From Strix aluco (lineage: Eukaryota > Chordata > Aves > Strigiformes > Strigidae), in assembly GCF_031877795.1 (NCBI RefSeq), contig NC_133931.1, forward strand, positions 134,144,621 to 134,208,620: DNA of 64,000 nucleotides, given 5' to 3'. Positions 39,500 through 54,038 of this stretch are shown piece after piece (the stretch's first letter is position 1; each line of letters begins with the position of its first letter). The notes beneath the pieces are model-generated. The model was not told the origin of the DNA. It saw only the letters and a list, made by a program, of their open reading frames with translations, and did not search any database. The translations under genes were made by a program, and so were the position numbers.

Positions 39500-42400
39500 C
39501 ACCACCACCTACAAACAAAGGACTATGTTGCAAAAAGTAAAAAGGGGAAAATTAAGGGTTGGAGGCAGGAAATATGATGACATTTTCCAGTTCACTCAGA
39601 ATAAAACAGGTAGAGAACACAGGCAAAGTGGGTGCCTTACAGCCAGAGTGACTTGGTGAATACTAGCCTCCCAGAATGTCATAAAGCAGCAATACAGATA
39701 CTTGCAACTGGAGAAAGCTATTGACCAGTTAGGGGGGAGGAAGAGCACTTAGCAGCACCAGTTAGCAACTCTTAAAAAGTACTCTCAGCAGCCAGCACAA
39801 CACTGAAGAAAACCTGTAAATTAGTCACCAAATGGAGCTGCTATCTCAGGAGGGATGAAATGGAGGTCTTCTAATGTTATCAATTGTCTTTCCCTTCTGA
39901 AGCAAAGGGACATACCTGTTTTGTGCTCAGGCACAGCAAGACCCTTCCCTCTCTATGGACCAACCAGGTAACCTGCATTAGAAGCAATTCATAAGGAGAG
40001 ATGTCATCTGAAATGGCCATTTTTCCACTTTTATCCTTTATCTAATCTAGACAGTGTGTGGACCTATTTGTGAGGTATTAGTATTGATTTATTACTCAGA
40101 TTTTAAGGTGTTCATTATAATCTGAGGTTTTGATATTAACATTTCATATTTTGGAAACAATACTCTTTCTTAAAATACCAGACTTTCATAAAAATTTGGA
40201 AACCTCTGGACATTAATCTTCAACTCAGATTAGCTTTCAAGCATAAAAGACTATTCTGTCCCTTAAATAAAGGGATTGTATTATACTTGAGAAACAGCCT
40301 TTTGTGGGATATAAAGAGCTGCAAGTGCCAATCATTTTCACTAGAAAGTTACCTTTAATCACAAGCAAATGTATTCTTTATAAAGACAACCTGCACTGCA
40401 TCTGTTAAGCGCCAACAATGCAATTAGTAGACTTAGTATATCAAAGATGTTGCTATTTATGCACTCCCCTTATGCACACCTGTTAGCAAAAACCTTTTTA
40501 TATAGCTTAGCAACCAGTTTCAGTCACTTCATCATCTGTTTTCATTGTCAGGCTTGGTCACTTAATATTTGCAAAGAATTTTAACAGTGTGCTTTTAATC
40601 CTGGGAGCAAAATGGTCACCACATAATAGCCAGTATGCCAGCACACAGCTAGGTTTCATCTGGCTTTCTATGCTTTCCCTCCAGCTGCTATTCAGTTCAA
40701 CCATTTTATAGTTACATAAGACCATAGTTTATTTGGAAAATGGCAAGTAGAAAATTGTTGCTGGTGTAAAACTTTGGGGAGCTCATTAATTTACAAGAAA
40801 AAAAAACCCAAACTAGTTTTTCGATATAACATTTCAATGATCAAACTAATAAGCATGAAAATAAGGTAATTCACCAGGCTTGAGATTCCAGTTGGGTGTC
40901 CCTGAAGTTTACAGTCATTTCCTCTAATTACCCACAAGACAGTTACTTATTTCCATGTAGTAGTTCTGATAATTTCATCCCACTCTTCTGCTTTAACCAG
41001 AGATTTTCTGTTGATACATTTATGAATTTTCACTTAGTTTCCTTGTTAAAAAAAAAGGGGGGAAAGATCATGAAGAAATGCCATTAAAAGTCTATTCTCA
41101 AAAACCAGTCCAAAACTCCTGCATTAAAACACTGAAAGCTATACTTTAGTTATGCTGCAAAGGATGGTGCCTGACTCAACGTGTGAACTTGCTGGGAGAT
41201 GGCTAACACATGGCTTAAGTTACTTTTTCAAGTAATCATATTCACTGCAGGAAGGTATTCATATTCACTTCTGCTGCAGGAAAAAGAATAGCAGTTTCCT
41301 GAATACTCCCCTCTCATTGTTTCCCACAACATAGGGAGAATATACCCTTATCTGCAGTTACGGGTGTTACATCATGCAATATATTGCACAGAAGACAGTC
41401 TATTTTGTAACTTTAACACCTGGAAGTCAGGAAAAGCCAGGATTATATGGTTTTCTTGGAATCCTAACCCTGCTGTGGGGCAACATTCAAATAATTTATG
41501 ACCTCAGTCCCTCCACCCCGATTCCTCCTTTCCAAGTTTGTGTTAAAAACATTGTAGGCATGTGATACCTCCACAGGGACTCCCACATCGCTAATGCAGG
41601 TTCTCTTGAGACAGTATTGGTAAACCAGAAAAAAGTTCATATTTTTTTTCCTTTTGATTCCTCTAAAACTTTGCCTATGCTAGGTCACCTTTCCTTCTAG
41701 TATCAGCTATGGACTTCTAGACCTCAGAGTAACAGAACAGCAAAATTAAAATATAATTTAAATAAACCAGAGGAAACTTATCCTCTCATGGTAACACTGT
41801 GATTAAAGGATTTAATTTAATTATAGAGGCTTAGATAGCATGAAATGAAAGCAGAAATACATCAAGAATCACTGTTTCATGCAGAAAAATCATAAAAGCA
41901 TGTAATGGTCCACAAGGTAATATTTATCTGGGAATAGATGACAGAGGACTGAGACAGAGCTACAAGGCATGAAGGATATGAAGTGCAATAAAAAAAAGGA
42001 TAAACTCAGTAGGACTGATAAAGAATAAATATGCAAATATTAACCCAGAAATAACTGACACATCTGTCACTTGTTCTTTAAAAATAAAGGTTTTATCTTA
42101 AAAATTTTAAACTTCTATGATGATTAAAAAAATCTAACAGCTAGAATTATTACTTCTGAATATTAAAATTAAATGTCATTTCCTGTATCCAAAGCTGAAA
42201 ATACTATCTGCACAATCTACTTCATCTTTCAATCCATCTTTTCAGAACACTAGTGGTTTTAATAAAGCTCCAAAGGAGACACATTACAATAGGTTTTACT
42301 TTGCATTTCTTTAAAGAAGCCTATCTACTGATAACTGTTTAAGACACTTTCCTCATTTAAATCTCAATCTATAAAGGTACGCATAATGACCAAACAATAT

Positions 42401-43552
42401 CAAAAGAAAGCACCATCTCCATCTGTGGGCTATTGTATCTAACTGCATCTTAAACCCACTGAACTTTCTGCCAGTGTTCTGAAAGATGGGCTGCTGATGA
42501 ATACAATAAGTGACAACATCTAAAACTGGGGTCAAGATAAAAGTAGGTGAAATCCTATTAACAGTTATGCTTACAAATGTGTTGGTTTTCCAAGGCTGAC
42601 TAACTACAATGATGCTATTCCAATGTATAAAGTATGTTTGTAAGCATTTGCAGCATTGAAGTCTGAGGTCAGTCTGCGTACTCTTTTGTAAAATATTAAA
42701 AGTCCTTTTGATTTATGCCTAACAGCTTATTTTTAAATCCTCAAGACAGAAAGTTTCCTCCTAGTTACCACATGACTTTAATATCTTTAGGAGATGCATC
42801 ATTTATTTTTTGTTCAGATATTCAACAATTATTTTTTCTTCTTCTTGTTTTTCATTTTGAACTACACTAAAAGATGACTCGGATGCACATTGTCTGTCCA
42901 AGACTAGTTCTAGTTTTCTTGAGTGATCTTTGTAAACTGAAGACTGGGCTTTAACTATAGCTTTTAAAGGAATTTAATTGGAAGGTAGGTCATTCCATAC
43001 CATACATGACTACACATGAACATAGTACTTGTTTATCCTCAAATGAGTCAGGACCATTAGTTAGACTGCTATTTACTGTGCAGGCACGGAAAAAAGAATA
43101 ATTGAGTCACACAGAAATAAACTTCCATCTTTGAGTCTCCAGTAACAAGAAGTAATGGGGTCTCATTAAATCAACAGCTCATTCTTGCACTTACCTATAT
43201 TAAATTATATATTCAGTTGCATTCCCTACTCTGCAACAGTGTTGCCTTAAATTATCTCCATATTCATATTAAGCTGGATAATTTTATGTCTGTAATATCT
43301 GTACCTCTTAAAAGATGGGATAATCAAATCTCATGCTGCAGGCTGTAGAGAAATTGCCACAGGGAGTCCCTCCCAGCGCTGCAGTCAGCATTGCACAGTG
43401 TGGTAGGTGCATCCTTCTCTCTCTGCACCGTCTGCCATTAGCCACAGCAGGTGGCAAGATATATAATTTAGTAGGCATTTAAGCACTCAAGATGCAGCAT
43501 AATGTCATATTAGGACATGCTTTTGGGATGACTCCTGGAGGAACTGAAAGCT

Positions 43553-43601
43553 GGGAGGGGGGGAGAGAAAGAAGGGGGGAAGAGAGAAAAAGAAAAAAGA
43601 A
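43553..43601. repeat. Uninterrupted polypurine tract
   Basis: About 49 bases containing only G and A, grading from G-rich on the left to A-rich on the right. Such tracts can form triplex (H-DNA) structures and vary in length. No element is attached. Confidence 0.85.
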
Positions 43602-46600
43602 TCAGTTTCCATTTGGCGTGCTACGGAAAGAGACATGCTGGATTCAATAAAACACATTCACTTTGTCTCTACTCTTGCACTACATACATATGAACTGCGA
43701 TGAAAACAAAATGGACTTTCTGGCTATGTTCAGACCACGTTAGCACAAAAGGATGAGTTCACACTTCACATCATCTTTTCCAAATTAATTGGAGTTCTCA
43801 TATGACTTCTTTCAGGATTTTCAGTAGGATTTTGTCTGTTTGCTTTGTCTTAAAGCACATTAGAGCTGACCTGTTCAAGTGTAGTACTTCCCCCTTTGAT
43901 CAAATCTTGGTCACTGGTGCTACACCGGTGACCTGTTTCAACTTAGATCTTATCCTTTGTCTAGAGATACTGTTTAATAAAAAAGCCCTTCCACATTCTT
44001 GCCTATATATAGTTATTTCCAGAAAATGTTACTACTCTAAGGCAAGTCTGGAAGGAGCTAAGTTCAGAAAAAGCCACAATCACATTCAGATTTTAAGATT
44101 TTTTTATAAGATCCATACTACTGTTATTACAAGTTAAATTTAATCAGTTCCCTGATAGCATAGATATAAACCCAAGCCACCTGTGTGAATGCTGAGAGGT
44201 ATGATTTTTTTTTTATTCATTACTGTTTTCTTGTCTCATACAAGGAGTAATATTTGTGACCAGCACACCATATAGCAGGCAAACTTGAAGCATGTACAAC
44301 CATGTAACAATTTTTATGAGGGATGTGTTCTTTTCAGGATCTCCTGCTGCTAAAAAATAAAACTGGTATCATTAAGATTTTGCGCACTCAAAATCTCCTT
44401 GATGCAAACAGCACTCCTGTAAGAGGCAATCTGCATGCACACAGCTACAGAGGTGCTGTTGCCTTTTTGTGGTTAACCTGCAAAGCTTGGCCACTTGTTT
44501 CATTTTCTTTCTAGGGCTGGGTAGAAAACTACAAAGTGCTGCATCTCTCCAGCAGGTTTTCTATTTCTTCAAATGCTCCTCCCTAACCTAAGGCCAGATA
44601 AAAGTGGAAAAATAGGGTAAAAAATGGTTCAAGGGATGGAATAAGTGAAGAGAACAGTGCAATTTAAGGTAAAATGATTGAGATTAAATTAAACTTAATG
44701 AAATTACACTATCGCTTTCTTCAGTAATACAATATAAAGTTGGAACTCAACATTAATATACCATTATTCGGTATCTTACTCAGTAATATCATTTCATTAC
44801 TGCTTTTATGCCCACACAGAAGTAATAAATGCTTACACTATACATGTAGGTGCAACATATTTCTCAAATATTTACAGATAAATCAGTGGTAGAATAGTCT
44901 GTGCACATTATTATATACCATTACACACATAGTGGACAGATGTTCTTAACGTTACTGAGAACCACCTAGCAGTGCTTCCACTTGTCATTAATTTTAGTTT
45001 AAAGCTTAAAATTAAGTATCTTTAGTATGTATTAAAATATAGGCTACACCTGAACATCAGGACGGTGTTTTTAGAAGAGCTATTCTGACTGCAAAACATG
45101 GAAAATATTAGTAATACTTTCAGTTAAGATAGGGATGCAACATACAACCGTAGTATATTCAACTTGCATGCTTAAATTTGATCTGAAAGAAGAAACCCTA
45201 GGTCTTCATTAGAAGAAAAACTAAAACAAAAAACCCCTTAATATGCAAAAAATGTTGCAAAGCAAAGTATGGTTTAGTGCTTCCTGAGGCTCCCAGATAG
45301 CACAGCCACCTTAAGACCTTTCTGCTCAGAGCCCTGATGAAGAGCAGAGCATTACATTATCAACACTGCATCTCTGTCCCTAAGCACAGGGATCTGCATG
45401 CTACTTATGTCCAAATTAATAATCTCATCAGGCATTAACATCATGACTTAATGAGTGAGTGGGTCTTACCTGTGAGAGCTCCTTGTCTTCCTCTCATATA
45501 TACCTTAAAAATAGTTTCTCTGACTTTGGGATGGAGGTGTGACCAATGTAAGCAGGGGCTGATTTCACTTAAGAGCAAGCAATTAAAAGTACCCTCAGTC
45601 TCTCAGCTATCTAACTACAGCTAGTGATAAACTGAAGCTTCTTGTTTCTTTTTCTTACCATGCCATCTCCAGTGCCCCATGTTTTATTAAGTTTCTTTGG
45701 AGTTAGCAAGCTGAGATAGTGATTCGTGGGTTTGGTAGTTTTTTGCTGTTGTTATCCTTTTCTGCAAAGTTCTGTCCTGGAAAAGAAGCTGAAGAACATT
45801 AGTGTAGCAGGGAGAGAGGAAGGGAAGACTCAGGCTGAGGTTCTGCTCCTAAAAACTGTAGCCTGATTTGTCAGCATTGTCTACACCTAACTTAGTTGCT
45901 GTACACAGAGGGCAGCTCAAATATACCCCAGCTGTTTTGTTCTCCTCAGGTCCACGGTTCCTACAGTGTTACAAAATCCAAACATCACGTATGGGGTTAA
46001 ATGTGTGGCAGATATGGGCCACAAGCCCAGGGTACTGGACAAAGAGTAGAGCCCAAGGTATGGATCTTTTGCAAAGCTGGCCCTTTGCAAGTTGGCCCAT
46101 GTAACTGGGATCTTAGAATAACTGTTGCAGAAACTAAAGAGAGTCATAGAAAAAATGCAAGAAAAAAAAAGATAAAAACACCCATGTACATCTTAGCTAA
46201 CCCTTAGTCTAGTGAGCCTTTGATACAACACAGGGTTTGCCTCAAAAATCTCTACTTCTGGAGGAAGGATTTAAATGAGCTTGGTAAACAGTGAAGTAGA
46301 GGTTGGAAAGAATAAACCCAATCCTATCGCTCTCTGACTTGTAGTCACTCCACAGTCATGTAGCCTTGTGGCTACTTGCCCTCTCAGCAGCCTCCTGACC
46401 ACAATAACATGGTACTTTCTAATTCATCAGTTTTAGCTTTAGTGGTACAGGTTCTCACTGTCATCAGGAAGTACAGAACTGCTTACAATATATTCACATT
46501 TGGATTGCACTAAAACTTCCTTCAAGATACTTCTGTGTTTTCACACGTGTAAAGTATCAGCATGCTGCCTTGAGTTAATAAAGCATTATTTTCAATTTCT

Positions 46601-47939
46601 TCTCTTATCTGTTTGGATTCCAGCAGGCCTAGTCAGACACTGTAGCTCCTTTGTGGCAGTTGTGACTAAAATCTAAAGACGTGCAGGCACAGAGACAAGG
46701 ATGTTCTCCCAAAGAAGCACTAGGTTGATTAGAAAAGGAACGAGTGTTTTCCAGAACTATGCAAACAGTTCATTAAGCAAAGCAGCTGGACGCCCAGAAA
46801 ATTTCTGCGCTCCAGTTCTTGTAACAAAGGATTTCTTGTGTTCAAGAGGTGTCTGGAGAGGCAGAAAAGCTCAAATTGCCTCATTCTTAACTACCTACAA
46901 GCTGGAGAATTCCCCGTTAAGCTCTGTGAAGGTCTTAGTTAGTTAGCAAGGTTACGCAGCTGACACATAGCTTTGATTTATGGTGTCAGGAGTTAACCTG
47001 ACATTACTCAGATAATTTGCATCACTTGAATTAGTTAGTTTGCTAAGACCAATACTCAAAATTCCCTTTGTTTTAAAGGCAGTTGGTGACCTTTTCTACA
47101 GACTGGCATCAAATACAACACTTTTGTACTGCACTTCTGAGTATGAGCCTATCATTTGCCTTACTTCAAACCTGATGCCCTAGAACTAGCCTAACAGTTT
47201 TGAAACTGAGGTGACTGACGACAGGAAATGACAGAGAGATGTGGCAATGACTGAAAGCATTTGACTTCTTATTGTGATAGAAACTCAGCTGTAGCCTTGG
47301 CAATGGTGCTGATTTGTAACATCTAAGAAAAACTTTAAATTTTCTAGTGGAAAGGCCTACAATTTGCTGCATGCTGGACCCAGTAATTCAATCTCACTAG
47401 ACTCATCAATTCAGTTATTATTAGTTATGATGAAATAATGCACTAAAATGACTGTTCCCATCTAATTACCCTTTCCAAAACACTCTCCTGAAAAACAGGT
47501 TCTTACTCTAGCAGCCAGATCCAAACAGCAGCTCCTCCCACTTGATAAAAAACAGAACAGAGCAACTGCCCTGTAAACATACAGGAGTGGTATAACATTG
47601 TAAGCTTGTCTGCAGTATTTGCAGCAGCTCATTTGCAATGTATTCCCTTAGCTGGACTTCAATCTAGACCTTCTGATTGTAATTCCACTATCCTCTTGAA
47701 TATAGCCACTGGAAAAAGCAAAGAAATTATCATAGATTACCCAGAAAATCCTCATAAAGGAAGCAGGGCAAAGTTCCCCAACAAAAGTACAATTGTTAAT
47801 ATATTTATCACCGAGGTCAGTTTAACCTTTTTACTAACCTATTTGCATTTTTGAGAATAAATTCATGTTTCTCTGCCTAGTGGCTGCTGTTGCTTATAGT
47901 GGTCATATGGCAGCCCAATGGGGAAAAGTATCCTCTGAA

Positions 47940-48310
47940 ATTCATGTTCCTGTGGTAGGGGCTTCCCCTATGGAGAAGCCGAGGGGTGCTGCAGCCACAG
48001 CACTGAGGAAGGGAAGTCTGACAGCACTCAGCTGCTTCTGCTCCCGTACCCTTACCACTTCTGCATTAGGGGTGCCCCAAAAGCCACAAGCCAGGAGACC
48101 ACCTCTTGTGCCCAGCTCCTCTGCTCCTGGCTTCCTACCTCCTTCCAGCTGAGGTTCGGAGGAGAAGTCCTGCGGCAGCTGACCACCTCTTGGCTTCCCC
48201 TCCCTCCTCAGGGAAGTCAGGCTGCCCCTGTGCCCCAGCCCGCTCCCCACTGTGGGTGTGGATGGAGGAAGTCCCTTTGAAAGGAGTTCCCAGGAACTCC
48301 CTTCCTGTTG
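47940..48310. other. GC-elevated patch, identity unknown
   Basis: A locally GC-rich, CpG-poor segment with open frames on both strands (87-102 codons) but no recognisable domain. At its right end, 48283-48300 is a perfect palindrome, GGAGTTCC-CA-GGAACTCC, whose core TTCCCAGGAA resembles a STAT-type site. It may be an old repeat, an untranslated exon or a regulatory segment. Confidence 0.35.
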
Positions 48311-51300
48311 TAAAGAGCTGGAGTCATAGCTATATTATTAAATTCAATGCCGTTACGTTAGCAGCTTAAAAATGCAATGAAATCATCTAGGCCATTGTCT
48401 TTTCCCAAAACCAATGAAAAAGGAAAGGAGTGGCATAAATAATGCCAAGAAATTAGCATGCTAATATTCTTTCTTATTAATAACCTAAAATTAATATAGG
48501 TAGATGGAATATTAAAAAAAAGCCATATTGGAATTCAGCAGCATCCTTTAAAATAGGGTATCATCACCCAGTCTTGCTATAGGCTCTTCTGCTGGCAAGC
48601 AGAACAGCAGGAACATTCCTTGGTGGAGAGTTGGTTTATGGACTTGAGACAGGTAATCCTAAAGCAGAAAGCTTGTTAGGGATCAAAAGGCCAGTTTAGA
48701 GGCTTTGATTATATCATTTTGGATTTTGTGATTTTTAGATGCTCATTTATAATATAAGGAAACCAAAGAGAATTTTTTTAAAAGGATAAGCAACCAGTAA
48801 CAGGATTTAGTTTCCCACATGGCACTTCTGCAATACCATTTTCTTTCATAATTATTCCCTTTTCCTTTTGTTCAAATACAAGCCATTGCAGATGAAACTG
48901 TATGTCTGTCTTCTGCAGTTAAACCTTTGTTTGTGCACTAATGAATCTAACTAGGTGTCATAGCAGACTCTAATGAGCATCACTTGCTTTCATTTAACTC
49001 TACAGCTTGCCATTATACATTTTAGAAGATCTGTTGGTTTATTCACAGCAATCACTAGATATTCTTTTTCATTAGATAGATACTAGTTTTCCCTGTTGTG
49101 TCTTTCATTAAGGGAACTATGAAATGTTAATACTGGCCTCAAAACCCAGAGCAAAAATGCCCCCAATCGTATTTGAAATGCAATTGCTCGTATTGTAAAT
49201 GATCTTAAAGATCTGAGCACAAACAGGTTGAAATTTTCTTAATTTATTTATGAAAGAATGAGAAGAAGAAATAAAAATCAAGAAGGCAGCTCTGTATAAC
49301 TTACTTGTCCAATTTACCTTATTAATCAAATTTCTTGTAGTTAATTTAAGCAGCTGGACTGCAATTTTAAAAGCATCCATAAACAACTATTAAGAACTGC
49401 CATATTCCCACCCAGGTTCTTAGCTCAGATTTTAAACCCAGAAATGCTTAACGCTGCAGATCTTACCCCTGAATCAGTTTTGAGAGGGTTTTGCCTCACC
49501 AAGCTGTCTTTGTAAATTCCTGACTGATAACTGGAATATTGCAAAGCAGCCCACATGAACCATAATTTGAAGAATTTATTGCTACCATTGATAGTCAGCC
49601 CAGATATTATAAGGTTCAAAATACACTTCACAGGGATAAGTCCTGAAAAGAGACGAACTCCTTTTTGTGCTAATGATATCAGTCAGAAGTTTTTCTTAAT
49701 TTTATATGATGTTTTGATATCTTCTAGGTTTAGAATTTTTAAAGAATGGATGAAATATTAAATTTAAATTAATTTAGGATTTTTAATTAAAAATGTTTCC
49801 ATGCTAATAATTTCTTCACCTTTCTTCCCTAAAATTGTAAATTTGACAAATTTTTAAATTGCTTCTATTAGACTTGATATAATGTTATTTTTTTAAATTT
49901 TATATTCAACTGTGTGCTATCTACTCAACTCTAGGTTTAGTAGAAATGTTTAGCTCCTGTTCTGATCAAATACATAACTAATATTTAGATAAGTACTCCT
50001 TCAGACAAAAAAACCCCAACTTTGCAGTTTAGAGATCAACTATTTTTACAAACCAAGTGCCAGTTTTTGTACTGTTTTCTCTCATACCTGTGCCTGATTT
50101 AGGGTGACCAACCTCTAAATTAAGATAAATGTAGCCATTATTTGTATTTAAATGTCATTATATTGTCACACACACTGAAGATGATGCATTTAATTTACTT
50201 GACATTACACTCATGTCATCCTTGTACATAATCTGCCACAGATACTGTATCCTAGAACATGTCCTAGAGCATTAATCCACCGCAACTAATTAATGTTACT
50301 TTCTAGATTCCCCGCAATAAATGTTTGGCTAAACACTGTGTGTACGAGTACAGTGCTGTAGTTCTACTACATAGCCATGCTCCAAGTACAAAAAAGACTC
50401 TGAAAAGCACAAAAAACATTTTTTTTTCTATAACAGTAGAGAATCTAAAGAGTAATAATGGAGATTATCTTCAATTCTGTTTTAAATTATTTATTTTATT
50501 TTTTCAGCTTTTTTTCTGTTTTAGGTAAATTCTAAGACTTACATGCCTTATTAGGTCATTATCTATAAATATTTGGTCAAATCCTTAACAAATAAATCAA
50601 AATACAACATGGTCAATTTATCTTATACACATCCTCCAAGTGCTATGACAGTAAGACCAGTCTCTGCTTCTGGCAAATTTCATCCTCATTTCTATGTTAA
50701 CATCTAATGACATAGCAGCATCAGCAAGATGTTTGGATTATATGCATTTAATGTGTGTATAAGAGCATGTAACAAGAATTCTAATGCAAAACCATCATTC
50801 TTATCTTAAGAATTTACCTTGGTGGGCAAAGGTTTTATATAAACCAGGATAAAAATCTTTCCTTTAAATGCAGTTGTGTTTCCTTAACTGGATTATTTTC
50901 ATCAAAAAAGCTAAATTTCTAAGCAAATAATAAAAATGCATAGATAATTTGTCTTAAAAAATCCTGGGCTGATCATGCCATTATTCTTTATCAAACTTTT
51001 TTCCTTATGCAGTAAACATTCTGAAAAGGACCACGTCAAGAACACCTGTGTAGCTTTAAAAAAAAAATCTAAAACTTTAGGATTCAATATCAATTCTGTA
51101 TTAATAATTAAAACATTTTTCCTCCCCAGTCAAACAGTATATTTGGATTTTAATTAAAATATTTGATACTTATGCGTATGTGTTAACATTCAGTCAAGTA
51201 CATTTATTATATTATAGTATGAGAATTGAAAAACAGAAGCCATTATAACTCGGGCCCCTGGCCACTGTATTTGCTATATGGATAGGGCATAAGGAACAAA

Positions 51301-52635
51301 TACTCTGACTTAAAGAATTTGCAGAGTTAAACACAACTCTTAAAGAATTAATAAATTCTTCCTGTCCCTGACTAATTAAGAGAGACAATCTCTCATTCCA
51401 CTTCCAGCCATGTGTTCTTATTGGTATAGGCAACCATAATTATTCCTGAAGCTTTTTCCCCTCCTGTGCCTGCCTGGGTGAATATGAACATAAAAAATAC
51501 TGAATATCAGTGCCCTATAGATAATTACTTGGAATTAACAACCAATTTCTATCTGCTGATGGGAGCTACACCAAGATTAATGGCTCAAGAAGAGGTGTAA
51601 TTCTTGAAGAACCCTATATATCTGATAAACTGTTGACATTCTAGATAGTCACAGCTGTAAAGTACGTTATCAGTTTCTCACAGTGGAAATGCACAACGGG
51701 GAAGGAAATGCTTGTTGGAGACATCAGTTCCTGATACTTTGGATACAAGAAATGGAAGACGTATCTATAAAACATTCACAGAAATACTTTTAAAAATTTA
51801 CTCCTTCATCTGTGCATGCATGTGCAACAACAGATTGGTGGAACTTCGGATGAGGCATTGCCTGGACAATTCACTCTCCTTTCAGGGTTTAAAAATAGCT
51901 GGTTTCTCAGGTGTGCTAAAGAATTGAAGAGATCATTGGTGAAAGCCTCTCTCCCATTTGAGTTGCACATAAAATGTTCTTTTCTGTTTTGACATCAATA
52001 TCTGATCTAAGATTACCTTTCATTCAGACCAGTGTTCAGTTCTTAAGAGTTCTTAAGATTTCTTATCTTGTATAAGTAAAAATCACTTTGGTGGAAAAAG
52101 CCTCATACCATAAGAGCACCTGTTAACATGAGGTTTGATCGGCCTTTTGCCAAAAGGCATCATGAATATCTCTGGAAAGCTTCCCTTTACAGCCTCCCTT
52201 CAAGTCTTCTCTTCCTCTTTTTAAGCCTGATTGCCATTCTATTCAAAATTTGTTAGCTCGTAAACCTCATATGTAATCAAAAAACTAATTTCAGTTCAGA
52301 GTAAACAAAAAAGACTAAATGTGTTACAGACTAGGGAGAAATCAGGAAGGAAAATACACTTGTCTGATGAAGCCTTGGTTATTTACATATTCTTTCACAG
52401 GTAGTCTGTGATACTCTGAATCAAGCTATGAGACATCCAAGCCTGAAGAAACTAAGAAGTCTCTTTCAGTGTTTTGATTTTTTTTTTCAACCTGAAGGAA
52501 GCTTCAGAATTAGAAGGCAACTTGGCAATTTCTATACTTCCATCTTGTCTACCACTGTACAGTAAGAACTTATTTCTTCCATACAATAGTTCTGAGAATC
52601 AGAAGAATCTATTTCTTTCACTGAGTTTTCTATTA

Positions 52636-52640
52636 CCTCC
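52636..52640. repeat. Target-site duplication CCTCC, left copy
   Basis: Matches CCTGC at 53228-53232 at four of five bases, and directly abuts the LTR end. Confidence 0.6.
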
Positions 52641-53227
52641 TGTCATGGTTTAATCACAGCCAGCAGCTCAGCCCCACGCAGATGCTCACTTGCTCCCCCG
52701 CAGTGGGATGCGGGAGAGAATTGGAAGAGTAAAAGTGAAAACTCATGCACTGAGATAAAGACAGTTTAATAGGTAAAGCAAAAGCTGCACATGCAAGCCA
52801 AGTAAAACAAGGAATTCATTCACCACTCCCCATCAGCAGGCAGGTGTTCAACCATCTCCAGGAGAGCAGGGCTCCATCACATGTAACAGTTACTTGGGAA
52901 GACAAATGTCATCCCTCCAAATGTCCCTACCTTCTTTCTTTCCTCAGCTTTTATTACTGACCATGACATCATATGATATGGGATATTCCTTTGGTCAGTT
53001 GGTAACAGATGTCCTAGCTGTGTCCCCTCCCAATTTTGTGTGCACCCCCAGCCTGCTTGCTGGTGGGGTGGTGTGAGAAGCAGAAAAGGCCTCTACTCTG
53101 TAAGCACTGCTCAGCAGTCGCTAAACCATCCCTGTGTTACCAACACTGCTTTCAGCAAGAAACCAAAACATAGCCCCATACTAGGTACTTGAAGAAAATT
53201 AACTCTATCCCAGCCAAAACCAGTACA
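52641..53227 (-). mobile_element. Solo LTR of an avian endogenous retrovirus (587 bp, minus strand)
   Basis: On the minus strand the element begins TGTACTGGTTTTGGCTGGGA and ends TTAAACCATGACA, giving TG...CA termini. The near-identical 5-base flanks CCTCC and CCTGC are consistent with a duplicated target site. A TATA-like TAATAAAAG (plus coordinates 52948-52956, complement) and a polyadenylation signal ATTAAA (52765-52770, complement) lie in the correct order for minus-strand transcription. No internal retroviral genes are attached, so it is a solo LTR. I recognise the sequence as a very common LTR type in neoavian genomes, from memory. Its U5 end closely resembles that of the LTR at 23877-24813, although their U3 parts differ. 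Confidence 0.9.
52765..52770 (-). terminator. LTR polyadenylation signal ATTAAA
   Basis: The common ATTAAA variant on the minus strand, about 130 bases from the 3' end of the LTR, at the expected R/U5 location. Confidence 0.6.
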
Positions 53228-53232
53228 CCTGC
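53228..53232. repeat. Target-site duplication CCTGC, right copy
   Basis: Partner of 52636-52640, with one mismatch that probably arose after insertion. Confidence 0.6.
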
Positions 53233-54038
53233 ATATAACTTTCCCTGTATTTTCTTCCCCCCCACCCAATAGTATTTATGCTAACGATTTTTTTCTGATA
53301 GCTTGGTTAGAAGTTCAGAAATTTTTTCAATTATTAAAAAAAAAAATCCCCAGAACATTCCTTTCATATTGTCTATGTGCATATTTTGTTAGCAAAGCCA
53401 TACGGCAAGAAAGTATTACGGAATTTTGTGAATTGTTCTCAGGGTAGTTTACCTTTTCAGGAAGTAGAGGGACTATCACATCTTTCCTGTGATCAATTAC
53501 AAAGCAAAACTAAAAGAACTATAAAGAAAGCTGAAGAACAAATACCAAAAGCAATCCACATGGTATCACCTTGCTGAGAGCACAAGTGGTTTTGAAAAAC
53601 TTCAGCAGCATAATTTCAAATATTGAACAAAGTTGTAAATGTTAAATCATCTTAATTATTCCAGAAATTTATTAATTTCTAATTTACATTAGCATGCAAA
53701 TAAATCAAGACTTTTTTTCCCCCCAGCAATCCTTTTCACATGTTAATTGCTAGTTTGCCCTTGAGCTACTTTGCTTTAGGAGGGATTAGAGTCCTGAATT
53801 TTATTTTAAATCCAGAATACCAATATTAAAGTATCTTATCCATCTAATTGCAGTGGGTGCTTGAATTTACAGGCAGGAGAAATATACCATGTTCTATATA
53901 ATAAATGTATCATCTTGTAAGAAAATATTTTTGAAGGGTTTTTTTTAAACAACAAAGAATTCTGAAAGTATTTTAAATAAATTTATGTATTCCCTATTTC
54001 CCACCACACGCTTCTCATCCATGTCCTCTTATGCTATT
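53233..54038. other. Non-coding DNA between LTR and nested CR1s
   Basis: AT-rich sequence without recognisable gene. 53660-53900 has the texture of conserved non-coding DNA, with TTAAT, TAATTGC and ATGCAAAT-like words and no simple repeat. That impression needs an alignment to be meaningful. Confidence 0.45.

Larger units (their letters stand above)
30706..52635. other. Long AT-rich non-coding stretch, no gene recognised
   Basis: Almost 22 kb without a recognisable exon or clear mobile element. Contents I can name are a (TTTG)n tract (35858-35878), an A/CAAA tract (36307-36330), an A20 run (39480-39499), a 49-base purine-only tract (43553-43601) and a GC-elevated patch at 47.94-48.31 kb. A possible very old LTR lies at about 32.5-32.9 kb. 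The segments at 37.33-37.74 kb and 40.31-40.61 kb look like conserved non-coding DNA by texture only. All open frames are under about 115 codons. Confidence 0.5.
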
